Source: Abyssalbus ytuae
Lineage (GTDB): Bacteria > Bacteroidota > Bacteroidia > Flavobacteriales > Flavobacteriaceae
Length of the DNA: 64,000 bases
Assembly (NCBI RefSeq): GCF_022807975.1
Contig: NZ_CP094358.1
Span: 3,968,001-4,032,000, forward strand
Direction: 5' to 3'
In this document: positions 25,847 through 34,075 of the stretch, piece by piece
Position numbering within the stretch: the first letter of the stretch is position 1
How the letters are laid out: every line of letters starts with the position of its first letter
The notes under the pieces: generated by a model
What the model was told of the DNA's origin: nothing
Seen by the model: only the letters and a program-made list of their open reading frames with translations
The model's database searches: none
Program-made: the position numbers and the translations under genes

Positions 25847-26611
25847 TTATATTTCTATTGTTAAGTTATCGTATGCTAAAAAAATGTTTTTTGGTAATTT
25901 TTTTTCTACTTCTTCATGAAATCCTAATAAATGGCTGATATGAGTAAGATAAGCCTTTTTAGGTTTAACACGATTTATGAAATTAATTGCTTCTTCAAGG
26001 TTAAAATGAGAATGGTGAGGCTCTATCCTTAAAGCACTTACTGCCAGTATGTCTACTCCGGTAAGTTTACTGAGTTCTGTTTCAGGAACCGTTTTCACAT
26101 CGGTAATGTACGCAAAATCTTCAAAGCGAAAACCAAAAACCTGTAACCTGTTATGAAATACATTTACAGGTACTACATTTAAATTTCCCAGTAATATTGA
26201 TTTATTATTTTCTATAATATTTTCTATGACTGCCGGAGCCCCCGGATAACGATTTTCATTAGCAAAAATATAATCAAAGCGTTTTTTTAAAGATTTTAAT
26301 ACCCTTTCATGTGCATAAACAGGGATATCTCCCTGCCTGAAAAAAAACGGCCTTATGTCATCTAGTCCCATAGTATGGTCTGCATGTTCATGCGTAAATA
26401 AAATACCATCTATTTTCTTTACATTATTTGCAAGCATTTGCTGCCTGAAATCCGGGCCGCAATCTATAACATATGTATATTCATCCCATTGTACCATTAC
26501 AGAAACTCTCAACCTTTTATCTCTTGGATCGTTACTTAAACATACAGGATGATTACTCCCGATAACAGGAATTCCCTGTGAGGTTCCGGTACCTAAAAAC
26601 GTGATTTTCAA
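25847..26611 (-). CDS. PhnP-like metallo-beta-lactamase-fold hydrolase
   Basis: A 254-residue cytoplasmic metallohydrolase. It has the sequence MKITFLGTGTSQGIPVIG at the start, the metal motif FTHEHADHTMGLDDIRPFF (about 75-93) and later ligands in AYITDVKTVP and THISHLLGFHEEV. The N-terminal GTGTSQGIP and the HxHxDHxxGLDD motif are typical of the phosphoribosyl 1,2-cyclic phosphate phosphodiesterase (PhnP) group. No phosphonate genes are present, so the substrate may be another cyclic phosphate. First gene of a two-gene minus-strand unit, with its own -7 box upstream. Confidence 0.85.
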   Translation of the reverse strand: MKITFLGTGTSQGIPVIGSNHPVCLSNDPRDKRLRVSVMVQWDEYTYVIDCGPDFRQQMLANNVKKIDGILFTHEHADHTMGLDDIRPFFFRQGDIPVYAHERVLKSLKKRFDYIFANENRYPGAPAVIENIIENNKSILLGNLNVVPVNVFHNRLQVFGFRFEDFAYITDVKTVPETELSKLTGVDILAVSALRIEPHHSHFNLEEAINFINRVKPKKAYLTHISHLLGFHEEVEKKLPKNIFLAYDNLTIEI

Positions 26612-26625
26612 GATTACTTTTTTGA

Positions 26626-26633
26626 CAAATTTA
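26626..26633 (-). promoter_or_regulatory. -7 box of the PhnP-like gene
   Basis: Reads TAAATTTG on the minus strand, 14 bp upstream of the start codon. Confidence 0.42.
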
Positions 26634-26692
26634 TCATATATTTTTTTTTCAATTAATTAATCATTTAAATTAATTGGGTTAATTAATCTTTT

Positions 26693-26700
26693 TAACTTTG
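26693..26700 (+). promoter_or_regulatory. -7 box of the conserved 483-residue protein gene
   Basis: TAACTTTG at 26693-26700, with a TTG at 26674-26676 as a possible -33 element (16-base spacer). It is 16 bp before the ATG at 26717. Confidence 0.48.
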
Positions 26701-26716
26701 CACCAAAATATTGCAT

Positions 26717-28168
26717 ATGGGAGTTGTTTTAAAAGGCGATAAAGAATTTGAAAATATACCTTCTCTTAAGGCAAAAGCATTAAGAATAAATCTTAACGAA
26801 GATATTTATGGTACTTTTTCCGAAATAGGGGCAGGCCAGGAAACAGTAAGGCATTTTTTCAGGGCAGGAGGAGCGTCAGGTACAATTGCCAAGGCTATGA
26901 GTGCTTACGACAAAAATTTTAGTGATGCCATTTATGGTGCTGAAAAAGATGGCAGGTACGTAACAGAAGAACGTTTACATAAAATGCTGGCCCATGAGAT
27001 TAAACTCATGGAACAACGTATTCCACGAAAGGAAAACCCTAATAAAATATTTTTTTCATACGCAAACACCGTAACTACAATAGACTTTGCGAAAAAATAT
27101 AAGGGGCATGGCTGGCTTGGAATTCGTTTTCAGCTCGATCCGAAAGAAGATTATAATGAAATAATTCTTCATATACGTTTCAGGCAAACTGAAGCCCGTT
27201 TACAACAGGAAACATTAGGAATTGTAGGTTTAAATCTTATATACGGGGCTTTTTATAAACATCATAAGCCAAAAAAATTATTAAAGTACCTTTACGACCA
27301 TATTGATAAGGATACTATAGAAATTGATACCATTAATTTTTCCGGACCTAATTTTACCGAAGTTGATAACCGTTTAATGAGTTTGGAGCTTGTTAAAAAC
27401 GGAATGACTGAAGCAGTAATGTTTGGCCCTGATGGTAATAATATTTTACCTGCAGCTATATTATACAAAAAAAATATTTTAGCTTTAAGAGGAAGTTTCA
27501 GGCCTGTAACCCTTGTTAATATGGATATGTATGAGAAATCGTATGACATATTTATAAGAGAGAATAAGGTAGAAGAAGATAAAACCGTTGTAATATTTGA
27601 AATTACGCTTTCCAACCTTAGGGTAGAAGGAGAAATTGATGAAGAAGATTTTATGGACAGGGCACGATTACTCTGCTCATTAGGCCAAACGGTAATGATA
27701 TCAAATTTTCAGGAATATTATCGCCTCGTGGAATATTTTTCCCAGTATACTAAAGAACGAATGGCCCTGACCATGGGAGTAAACAATCTTGTAGATATTT
27801 TTGACGAAAAGTACTATAGGCATTTAAGCGGAGGTATTCTGGAAGCTTTTGGTAAACTTTTCTACAAAGATTTAAAAGTTTATTTATACCCGATGATTGA
27901 TCCTGAAACCGGCCTGGTGAACACAAGTAACACCCTTAAAGTTCATCCAAGAATGAAAGAACTTTATAAATTCTTTAAATATAATGGCAAAGTGATTGAT
28001 ATTTTTGATTACGATCCGAATATTCTGAATATCTTCTCACGTGAGGTATTAAAAATGATTGCCGAAGGGAAAGAAGGATGGGAAGAGATGTTGCCAACCG
28101 GGATCTCTGAGTTGATTAAGGAGAAAAATTTATTTGGTTACAAAGCAAATCTAATAGAGAAAGAGTAA
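26717..28168 (+). CDS. Large conserved cytoplasmic protein, unknown function
   Basis: The start is set at the ATG at 26717 (MGVVLKGDKEFENIPSLK); an in-frame TTG two codons upstream overlaps the promoter spacing. The 483-residue protein has no signal peptide or membrane helix and looks globular throughout. Conserved-looking blocks include RHFFRAGGASGTIAKAMSAY (about 48-67), FFSYANTVTTIDFAKKYKGH (about 112-131) and LYPMIDPETGLVN (about 390-402). Homologues are common in Bacteroidota. They have been labelled variously as nicotinate-nucleotide adenylyltransferase or TonB-dependent receptor, and neither label is supported by motifs here. The gene is monocistronic. The function is unknown to me. 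Confidence 0.78.
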   Translation: MGVVLKGDKEFENIPSLKAKALRINLNEDIYGTFSEIGAGQETVRHFFRAGGASGTIAKAMSAYDKNFSDAIYGAEKDGRYVTEERLHKMLAHEIKLMEQRIPRKENPNKIFFSYANTVTTIDFAKKYKGHGWLGIRFQLDPKEDYNEIILHIRFRQTEARLQQETLGIVGLNLIYGAFYKHHKPKKLLKYLYDHIDKDTIEIDTINFSGPNFTEVDNRLMSLELVKNGMTEAVMFGPDGNNILPAAILYKKNILALRGSFRPVTLVNMDMYEKSYDIFIRENKVEEDKTVVIFEITLSNLRVEGEIDEEDFMDRARLLCSLGQTVMISNFQEYYRLVEYFSQYTKERMALTMGVNNLVDIFDEKYYRHLSGGILEAFGKLFYKDLKVYLYPMIDPETGLVNTSNTLKVHPRMKELYKFFKYNGKVIDIFDYDPNILNIFSREVLKMIAEGKEGWEEMLPTGISELIKEKNLFGYKANLIEKE

Positions 28169-28591
28169 TTCTTTTGCACCGTTATGCAAAAGTTGGCAGC
28201 GATAAATAAAAAACGGATTTGATTTTAATTAAAGCGTACTTTTCTTTGTCTTTCCATTACAATACACATTATGATCAATATTTCCCCCAATGGGATACCT
28301 TTCCAATTTTGTGCCTATGAAATTTATATTTTGTGCTTAGGAAATTTTTTTTTGTGCCTATGAAATTTTCATTTCATGCTTACGAAATTTTTATACCCTG
28401 ATTTTTAAAACTTTTAAGCAATAAACAGACCTGAAAATAAGATGTTCCAAGATTATAGTTACTGGAGTTCCTTCATAGGAATTACCAATTAATATTTTTT
28501 ACTTTTCTATTATCAGAAAGTTCCGACCATCATGAGAAATCTGAAAAACTTAAAAATGACTTTTTTAAGATCGTTTCTTTTTGTCGTATCC
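28169..28591. other. Gene-free 423-bp region
   Basis: Between convergent genes. It contains the degenerate tandem repeat at 28309-28391. The rest shows no open frame, no strong terminator and no promoter that I trust. Confidence 0.5.
28309..28391. repeat. Four-copy degenerate tandem repeat of about 22 bp
   Basis: Four units begin near 28309, 28331, 28352 and 28374. The first three share the core TTGTGCYTAKGAAATTT; the fourth is TCATGCTTACGAAATTT. Spacing is 21-22 bp, about two helical turns. No reading frame runs through it. Confidence 0.7.
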
Positions 28592-29047
28592 TTATGAGTC
28601 CAAAATTTGTGTTGCATGATCTTTGGTTTTAACTTTTTCTATTACCTTCTCAACAATACCTTTTTCATTAATCAAAAAAGTCATTCGGTGTATGCCATCA
28701 TACTCTCTTCCCATAAACTTTTTTGGTCCCCATACTCCAAAAGTGTTAATTACGGTTTTGTCCTCATCGGCAAGTAGTGGAAAAGGGAATTCATATTTGT
28801 TTTTGAAGTTAGTCTGTGCTTTTTGAGAATCGGCACTCACTCCCAATAACTCATAACCTTCTTTTTTTAAGAAGGTATAGTTATCCCTCAAATTACAGGC
28901 TTCGGCAGTGCATCCTGGGGTATTGGCTTTAGGATAGAAAAAAACAATTAGTTTTTTTCCTTTATAATCAGCTAATGAAATAGTATTTCCGTCTTGGTCT
29001 GCAGCAGTAAAATCCGGAACTTTATCGCCTGCTTTCAATGTTTGCAT
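28592..29047 (-). CDS. bcp: Thioredoxin-dependent peroxiredoxin, BCP/PrxQ type
   Basis: Reduces hydroperoxides using thioredoxin. The start is the ATG at 29047 (MQTLKAGDKVPDF), giving 151 residues; a TTG two codons upstream is not needed. The peroxidatic cysteine lies in FYPKANTPGCTAEACNLRD (about residues 35-53). A second cysteine five residues on is the resolving position of the atypical 2-Cys subgroup. The C-terminal half has the conserved VWGPKKFMGREYDGIHRMTFLI-type strand. It is divergent from the nth gene, 55 bp away, which allows a shared promoter region for peroxide defence and oxidised-base repair. Confidence 0.93.
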   Translation of the reverse strand: MQTLKAGDKVPDFTAADQDGNTISLADYKGKKLIVFFYPKANTPGCTAEACNLRDNYTFLKKEGYELLGVSADSQKAQTNFKNKYEFPFPLLADEDKTVINTFGVWGPKKFMGREYDGIHRMTFLINEKGIVEKVIEKVKTKDHATQILDS

Positions 29048-29102
29048 AGTCAATTTTTAATTTGAAATTAGTTACTCTATTTTTGCTCAAAATTAATTAA
29101 AA

Positions 29103-29768
29103 ATGACAAAAGCAGAAAAAGCCAGGTTCGTAATAGATAAATTAGAGGAAATATATCCCACCGTCCCTATACCTCTTAACCATACAGATCCATATACATT
29201 GTTGATTGCGGTTTTATTATCGGCGCAAAGTACAGATGCCCGGGTAAATATTACTACTCCCATACTTTTTGAAAAAGCTGATAATCCGTATAAAATGGTA
29301 AAGCTTACTGTAGATGAAATTAGGGAAATCATAAAACCTGTAGGATTATCACCAATGAAGTCGAAAGCAATATACAATTTATCCCAAATATTAATAGATG
29401 AATATAATGGAGAAGTACCTGCCAGCTTTGAAGCCCTTGAGAAGTTACCGGGTGTGGGCCATAAAACTGCAAGTGTGGTGATGAGCCAGGCTTTTGGTGT
29501 GCCCGCTTTTCCTGTAGATACCCATATTCACAGGCTTATGTATCGATGGGGGCTTTCTAACGGCAAAAATGTGGTACAAACAGAAAAAGATGCTAAAAAG
29601 CTATTCCCGGAAAATTTATGGAATAAGCTACATCTGCAAATTATTTATTACGGCAGGGAATATTGCCCAGCCAGGGGTTGGAATTTACAGAATGATATAA
29701 TTACCCAAACAATTGGGAGAAAAAGTGTTTTGAATAATTATAAGGGGAATTCAAAAAAAACCAGGTAA
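29103..29768 (+). CDS. nth: Endonuclease III homologue without the iron-sulfur cluster ligands
   Basis: A base-excision-repair glycosylase/AP lyase for oxidised pyrimidines. The 221-residue protein has the helix-hairpin-helix LPGVGHKTASVVM with catalytic Lys121, then VDTH with catalytic Asp139. Typical Nth proteins end in four cysteines (C-x6-C-x2-C-x5-C) that hold a [4Fe-4S] cluster. Here only Cys188 is left, in YYGREYCPARGWN, and no further cysteine follows. The fold and both catalytic residues are intact, so an active cluster-free enzyme is more likely than a dead one. It is followed by a perfect terminator. Confidence 0.9.
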   Translation: MTKAEKARFVIDKLEEIYPTVPIPLNHTDPYTLLIAVLLSAQSTDARVNITTPILFEKADNPYKMVKLTVDEIREIIKPVGLSPMKSKAIYNLSQILIDEYNGEVPASFEALEKLPGVGHKTASVVMSQAFGVPAFPVDTHIHRLMYRWGLSNGKNVVQTEKDAKKLFPENLWNKLHLQIIYYGREYCPARGWNLQNDIITQTIGRKSVLNNYKGNSKKTR

Positions 29769-29782
29769 TTTAAGTTATTAAC

Positions 29783-29817
29783 AAAAAAAAGCTCACTAAT
29801 ATTAGTGAGCTTTTTTT
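29783..29817. terminator. Bidirectional terminator
   Basis: A perfect inverted repeat with arms AAAAAAAGCTCACTAAT / ATTAGTGAGCTTTTTTT ends nth on the plus strand and the sigma-factor unit on the minus strand. Confidence 0.9.
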
Positions 29818-29826
29818 AAAAAGGAT

Positions 29827-29970
29827 TTAGTTTTGAAGAACTTCGAACTTCATGTTTCCGCTTGTAATAACTTTTAGCGCTTTGGAATATGCTAAAAGAA
29901 AATTAATAGTTTCCTTATCCGGATTTAATTTTTTTAAATTTTTCAAATCTTGAAAGTAAAGTTTTGCCAT
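29827..29970 (-). CDS. Conserved small protein downstream of the sigma factor, 47 residues
   Basis: A short reading frame starting MAKLYFQDLKNLKKLNPDKE and ending KFEVLQN. It is soluble and mildly basic, with helix-forming patterns and no membrane segment or signal. It begins 63 bp after the sigma-factor stop on the same strand and ends 10 bp before a shared terminator. It is therefore probably the second cistron of the sigma-factor transcript. I believe similar short proteins occur in this position in other Flavobacteriaceae, from memory only. It is too hydrophilic to be a membrane anti-sigma factor, but a small cytoplasmic modulator is possible. Confidence 0.6.
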   Translation of the reverse strand: MAKLYFQDLKNLKKLNPDKETINFLLAYSKALKVITSGNMKFEVLQN

Positions 29971-30033
29971 CAATACGTATTTTTAGAACTATGTTATATA
30001 TCTATCAACGTGGCAAAAAATACATTATTATAA

Positions 30034-30618
30034 TTAACTTGTTAAAATTATACTGTTTTTATCTATTATTTTTCTCAAGTTTATAATAGCATACCTCATT
30101 CTTCCTAAGGCAGTATTTATACTTACTCCGGTAGTTTCCGATATTTCTTTGAAGCTCATATCTTTATACATACGCATTATAAGAACTTCTTTCTGATCAT
30201 TAGGCAATTCGTTTATTAAACTTCTTACATCATTATCTACCTGATCTTTTATTATTTGTTTTTCAGCGTTCAACGAGGAATCACCTAATACCGAAAAAAT
30301 ATTGAAATCATCAGTACCCTCAAATTTGGGCATTCTGGTATTTTTTCTGAAATGATCTATAATAAGATTATGGGCTATTCTCATTACCCAGGGTAAAAAT
30401 TTACCTTCTTCATTATATGATCCTCGTTTTAAAGTTCTAATTACTTTAATAAAGGTATCCTGAAAAATATCTTCACAAATATCTTTATCAAATACCTTTG
30501 AAAAAATAAAACTGTAAATTTTCTGAGAATGACGATTAATAAGAATTTCTAGTGCTTTTTCATCTCCGTTGATATACCTCCCAACCAAGATAGAGTCGTC
30601 GATAAGTTGCTTTTTCAT
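30034..30618 (-). CDS. ECF-type sigma-70 family factor
   Basis: A 194-residue RNA polymerase sigma factor with regions 2 and 4 only. Region 2 runs from about 25 to 95 (EILINRHSQKIYSFIFSKVF, then EDIFQDTFIKVIR and WVMRIAHNLIIDHFRK, the core-binding and -10-melting parts). Region 4 runs from about 130 to 185 (LPNDQKEVLIMRMYKDMSFK, then a helix-turn-helix with GVSINTALGRMRYA). No transmembrane anti-sigma gene is adjacent, which is unusual for a classical ECF module. The only partner is the 47-residue frame downstream. Divergent from uvrA with a 239-bp gap. Confidence 0.88.
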   Translation of the reverse strand: MKKQLIDDSILVGRYINGDEKALEILINRHSQKIYSFIFSKVFDKDICEDIFQDTFIKVIRTLKRGSYNEEGKFLPWVMRIAHNLIIDHFRKNTRMPKFEGTDDFNIFSVLGDSSLNAEKQIIKDQVDNDVRSLINELPNDQKEVLIMRMYKDMSFKEISETTGVSINTALGRMRYAIINLRKIIDKNSIILTS

Positions 30619-30831
30619 AAAATTACTTTTAGGTTAAAATGGTACATTTCTTGGGCAGAAATGCGCCATAGCATTTAGTTTTTATTAAAAAGTAATTTTA
30701 TACAATAAGCACTTTTTTAAATGTTATGAGATCAAATATAACAACATTCAGTAAAAAAAAGCAAATATTAACTAAATTTTTTTAACAAATTTTAATGATA
30801 TGCAATCCTTCCAAACCAAATTTTAGATTAT

Positions 30832-30839
30832 TAAATTTG
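30832..30839 (+). promoter_or_regulatory. -7 box of uvrA
   Basis: TAAATTTG at 30832-30839, 18 bp before the uvrA ATG. No LexA-like site is obvious to me. Confidence 0.48.
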
Positions 30840-30857
30840 TAGTTTGTTTTATTTAAG

Positions 30858-33635
30858 ATGAGTGATATTTCTGTATTAGATCCGAAAAAAAATATTCTTA
30901 TAAAAGGTGCCAAACTGCATAACCTTAAAAATGTCGATGTGGCTATTTCCCGAAATAAACTGGTAGTAATAACAGGTTTATCAGGTTCAGGGAAATCCAG
31001 TTTAGCTTTTGATACTTTATATGCTGAAGGCCAAAGGAGGTATGTTGAAAGTTTATCATCTTATGCCCGGCAGTTTTTAGGCCGACTCAATAAACCAAAA
31101 GTTGATTATATAAAAGGTATTGCCCCTGCCATTGCAATAGAACAAAAGGTAAATTCTACAAATCCACGTTCGACAGTAGGTACAACAACCGAAATTTATG
31201 ATTATTTGAAGTTGTTGTATGCCCGGATTGGTATAACATATTCTCCTGTCTCAGGTAAGGAAGTTAAAAAACATCAGGTAAGTGATGTTATTAACTTTAT
31301 AAAAGAATTCACTGCCGATACAAAATTACTTTTACTTTCTCCAGTACATATTCCGGAAGAAAGAAGTGTGTTACAAACTTTAAAAATTTTATCTCAACAA
31401 GGGTATGCCAGAATTAAATATAAAAATGATGTCTTGCGTATAGATGAAATAGACAAAGAAATAGAACATGATTTTTTCTTGGTAGTAGACAGGATTATTG
31501 TAAAAAATGATGAAGATTTTTACAACAGGCTGGCTGATGCAGTTGATACTGCCTTTTTTGAAGGAAAAGGGGAGTGTATTGTGGAAGAACTTTCCAGTGG
31601 AACTTCACATATGTTCAATAATAAATTTGAGCTTGATGGTATGCAGTTTTTAGAAACCAACGTTCATTTGTTTAGTTTTAATAATCCCTATGGTGCATGC
31701 CCCAAATGCGAAGGTTATGGTGATGTAATAGGAATTGATGAAAGCCTTGTAGTTCCTAATTCAGCACTTTCTGTTTATGAAAATGCAATTTTTGCATGGA
31801 GAGGTGAAAGTATGAGCTGGTATAGAGACCAGTTGGTAAATAATGCTTATAAATTTGATTTCCCTATCCATAAACCGTGGTTTGAACTTACAGAAGCACA
31901 AAAACAACTGGTATGGGAAGGCAATAAATATTTTACCGGGTTAAATGACTTTTTTGCAGAACTGGAAGAAAAAAGTTATAAAATACAAAACCGGGTTATG
32001 CTTTCACGTTACAGGGGAAAAACTAAGTGTAGTGCATGTAAAGGTAAAAGATTGAGGCCTGAAGCAAATTATGTTAAGGTGGGAGAAAAAACCATAACCG
32101 ACCTTGTTGAATTACCTCTGGACAAACTGACAATTTTTTTTAAAAACTTAAAGCTTAATAAATATGAAGAAAAAATAGCCTCCCGTTTGCTGAAAGAAAT
32201 TAATAGTCGGTTAGAATTTTTATCGAATGTGGGACTTGATTATCTGACCCTGAACAGAAGATCAAATACTCTCTCAGGAGGAGAATCACAGCGAATCAAT
32301 CTGGCAACCTCATTAGGAAGTAGCCTGGTGGGATCTATGTATATTTTAGATGAACCCAGTATTGGCCTTCATCCTAAAGATACCGAAAAACTTATTAAAG
32401 TATTAAAATCATTACGCGATTTGGGGAATACCGTTGTTGTAGTAGAACATGATGAAGATATTATGAAAGCTGCTGATGAGATTATTGATATCGGACCGGA
32501 AGCAGGAACATTTGGAGGAAATATTGTTGCAAAAGGAGATTTTAAAGACATTTTAAAGAGCGATTCCTTAACCGCCAAATATCTAAATGGCAAATTAAAA
32601 ATTAAGGTTCCCGACACACGGAGAACATCCAAAAACTATATTGAAATAATTGGAGCACGGGAAAATAATTTAAAAAATATTGATGTAAAGTTCCCGCTAA
32701 ACATGCTTACTGTGGTAACGGGTGTTTCAGGAAGTGGTAAAAGTACCTTGATAAAAAAAATATTATACCCGGCAATTTTAAAGGAAACCGGAGGCTATGG
32801 CGAAAAACTCGGAGAGTTTACCAATATTCAGGGAAATTATAAAAATGTCAGTTCTGTAGAGTTCATAGATCAAAACCCCATTGGCCGTTCTTCCAGATCC
32901 AACCCTGTTACATACATTAAGGCATACGATGAAATAAGAACACTGTTTGCTAATCAAAAGCTATCAAAAATAAGAGGATATCAACCAAAGCATTTTTCAT
33001 TTAATGTAGATGGCGGCCGTTGTGAAACATGTAAAGGTGAAGGAGAAGTAACTATTGAAATGCAATTTATGGCTGATGTTCATTTGGAATGTGAAACTTG
33101 CGGCGGAAAAAGATTTAAAAAAGAAATTATTGAAGTCAAATTTGAAGATAAGAGTATTGATGATGTTTTAAATATGACTATTGATGATGCCATCGAATTT
33201 TTTAATCTCCACAAGCAGGAAAAAATAACAACCCGTCTTCAACCTCTTCAGGATGTGGGACTTGGATATGTGACATTAGGGCAGTCGTCTTCTACTTTAT
33301 CAGGTGGTGAAGCACAAAGAATCAAACTGGCTTCATTTCTCGTAAAAGGAAGTACTAAAGAGAAAGCCCTTTTTGTTTTTGACGAACCCACAACCGGCCT
33401 ACATTTTCACGACATACAAAAACTCCTTAAATCTTTTAATGAATTAATAAAAAAAGGACATTCAATAGTTGTTATTGAACATAACCTCGATTTAATAAAA
33501 TGTGCCGATTATATTATTGACCTTGGTTTGGATGGAGGAGAGAAAGGCGGTAATCTAATTACGTCTGGCCCTCCTGAAGAAATTATTAAAAATAAAAAAT
33601 CTTATACCGCTCAATATCTCAAAGAAAAATTGTAA
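30858..33635 (+). CDS. uvrA: Excinuclease ABC subunit A
   Basis: DNA damage sensor of nucleotide excision repair, working with UvrB. The 925-residue protein has two ABC ATPase halves. The first Walker A is [21 protein letters not shown] (about 38-58), with LSGGESQR at about 475. The second Walker A is [12 protein letters not shown] (about 620), with LSGGEAQR at about 815. Zinc-binding pairs are visible: CPKC (about 278), CSAC (about 394), and in the second half CETCKGEGE followed by CETCGG (about 720-750). All features of canonical UvrA are intact. uvrB and uvrC are not in the window. Confidence 0.96.
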   Translation: MSDISVLDPKKNILIKGAKLHNLKNVDVAISRNKLVVITGLSGSGKSSLAFDTLYAEGQRRYVESLSSYARQFLGRLNKPKVDYIKGIAPAIAIEQKVNSTNPRSTVGTTTEIYDYLKLLYARIGITYSPVSGKEVKKHQVSDVINFIKEFTADTKLLLLSPVHIPEERSVLQTLKILSQQGYARIKYKNDVLRIDEIDKEIEHDFFLVVDRIIVKNDEDFYNRLADAVDTAFFEGKGECIVEELSSGTSHMFNNKFELDGMQFLETNVHLFSFNNPYGACPKCEGYGDVIGIDESLVVPNSALSVYENAIFAWRGESMSWYRDQLVNNAYKFDFPIHKPWFELTEAQKQLVWEGNKYFTGLNDFFAELEEKSYKIQNRVMLSRYRGKTKCSACKGKRLRPEANYVKVGEKTITDLVELPLDKLTIFFKNLKLNKYEEKIASRLLKEINSRLEFLSNVGLDYLTLNRRSNTLSGGESQRINLATSLGSSLVGSMYILDEPSIGLHPKDTEKLIKVLKSLRDLGNTVVVVEHDEDIMKAADEIIDIGPEAGTFGGNIVAKGDFKDILKSDSLTAKYLNGKLKIKVPDTRRTSKNYIEIIGARENNLKNIDVKFPLNMLTVVTGVSGSGKSTLIKKILYPAILKETGGYGEKLGEFTNIQGNYKNVSSVEFIDQNPIGRSSRSNPVTYIKAYDEIRTLFANQKLSKIRGYQPKHFSFNVDGGRCETCKGEGEVTIEMQFMADVHLECETCGGKRFKKEIIEVKFEDKSIDDVLNMTIDDAIEFFNLHKQEKITTRLQPLQDVGLGYVTLGQSSSTLSGGEAQRIKLASFLVKGSTKEKALFVFDEPTTGLHFHDIQKLLKSFNELIKKGHSIVVIEHNLDLIKCADYIIDLGLDGGEKGGNLITSGPPEEIIKNKKSYTAQYLKEKL

Positions 33636-33753
33636 CACTTCTTTCAAGATTTTTTTATAAATAAAACTTAAAATGATCTTGCACTATTGCAAATGTTAAT
33701 TTTTTAACGTAACTTTCTGTTAATCAATGTTTTGATTGGCAGTAGTTATTGGT

Positions 33754-33771
33754 TTGGCATATAATTTGCAT
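33754..33771 (+). promoter_or_regulatory. Sigma-54-type promoter of a short RNA
   Basis: TTTGGCAT at 33753-33760 and TTTGCA at 33765-33770, with GG and GC separated by exactly 10 bases. This is the hallmark -24/-12 arrangement (consensus TGGCAC-N5-TTGC). The predicted start is about 33781. Confidence 0.55.
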
Positions 33772-33780
33772 AGTTGTACT

Positions 33781-33851
33781 TAAATATGTTTTTTTCATAT
33801 TTAATTTTTGGTTGGTTAGTTGGAAAAACCCTGAGTAGTTTCAGGGTTTTT
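33781..33851 (+). ncRNA. Candidate small RNA of about 70 nt
   Basis: It starts where the sigma-54-type promoter predicts. A first hairpin (TAAATATG / CATATTTA, loop of seven bases) begins at the predicted +1. A G/T-rich single-stranded linker follows (about 33804-33823), and it ends with an intrinsic terminator (AAAAACCCTGA / TCAGGGTTTTT). There is no start codon with an open frame of meaningful length. The layout of 5' hairpin, unstructured middle and terminator is that of a base-pairing regulatory RNA. Confidence 0.45.
33824..33851 (+). terminator. Intrinsic terminator of the candidate small RNA
   Basis: An 11-bp stem (AAAAACCCTGA / TCAGGGTTTTT) with a 6-base loop and a T-rich tail. It lies 190 bp past uvrA, so it may also stop read-through from uvrA. 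Confidence 0.8.
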
Positions 33852-34004
33852 CTTTTTCTTAAAATAGAAGATGTTACTTCCTATTCAATTTCCTATAAAT
33901 TTAGGGAAGATTTATTTTGATAAATTTAACTTTTAGTTCTTCACTTTTATAAACTCTTTTGTACTAAAAATTATAAACAATTGATTACTAAATGATTAAT
34001 TTTT

Positions 34005-34021
34005 TTGGCACGCTGTTTGTT
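34005..34021 (+). promoter_or_regulatory. Sigma-54-type promoter of the basic secreted protein gene
   Basis: TTGGCACG at 34005-34012 and TTTGTT at 34016-34021. The -24 element is a full consensus match. The GG and GT are 10 bases apart (the -12 element has T in place of C). The predicted start at about 34032 gives a 44-nt leader. Confidence 0.55.
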
Positions 34022-34075
34022 TACTGTTATTCATAATCGATCAAAAGCATATTGTTTAATTAAAAATCTAAGATC

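Larger units (their letters stand above)
33636..34075. other. 440-bp region with two sigma-54-type promoters and a short RNA unit
   Basis: No protein-coding frame. It contains a sigma-54-like promoter (33754-33771), a short transcribed unit ending in a terminator (33781-33851), and a second sigma-54-like promoter (34005-34021) in front of the basic secreted protein gene. The first 115 bp after uvrA show nothing clear. Confidence 0.55.

Noticed and set aside
26717-28168. Nicotinate-nucleotide adenylyltransferase or TonB-dependent receptor
   Set aside because: Neither a nucleotidyltransferase HxGH motif nor a signal peptide, plug or barrel is visible.
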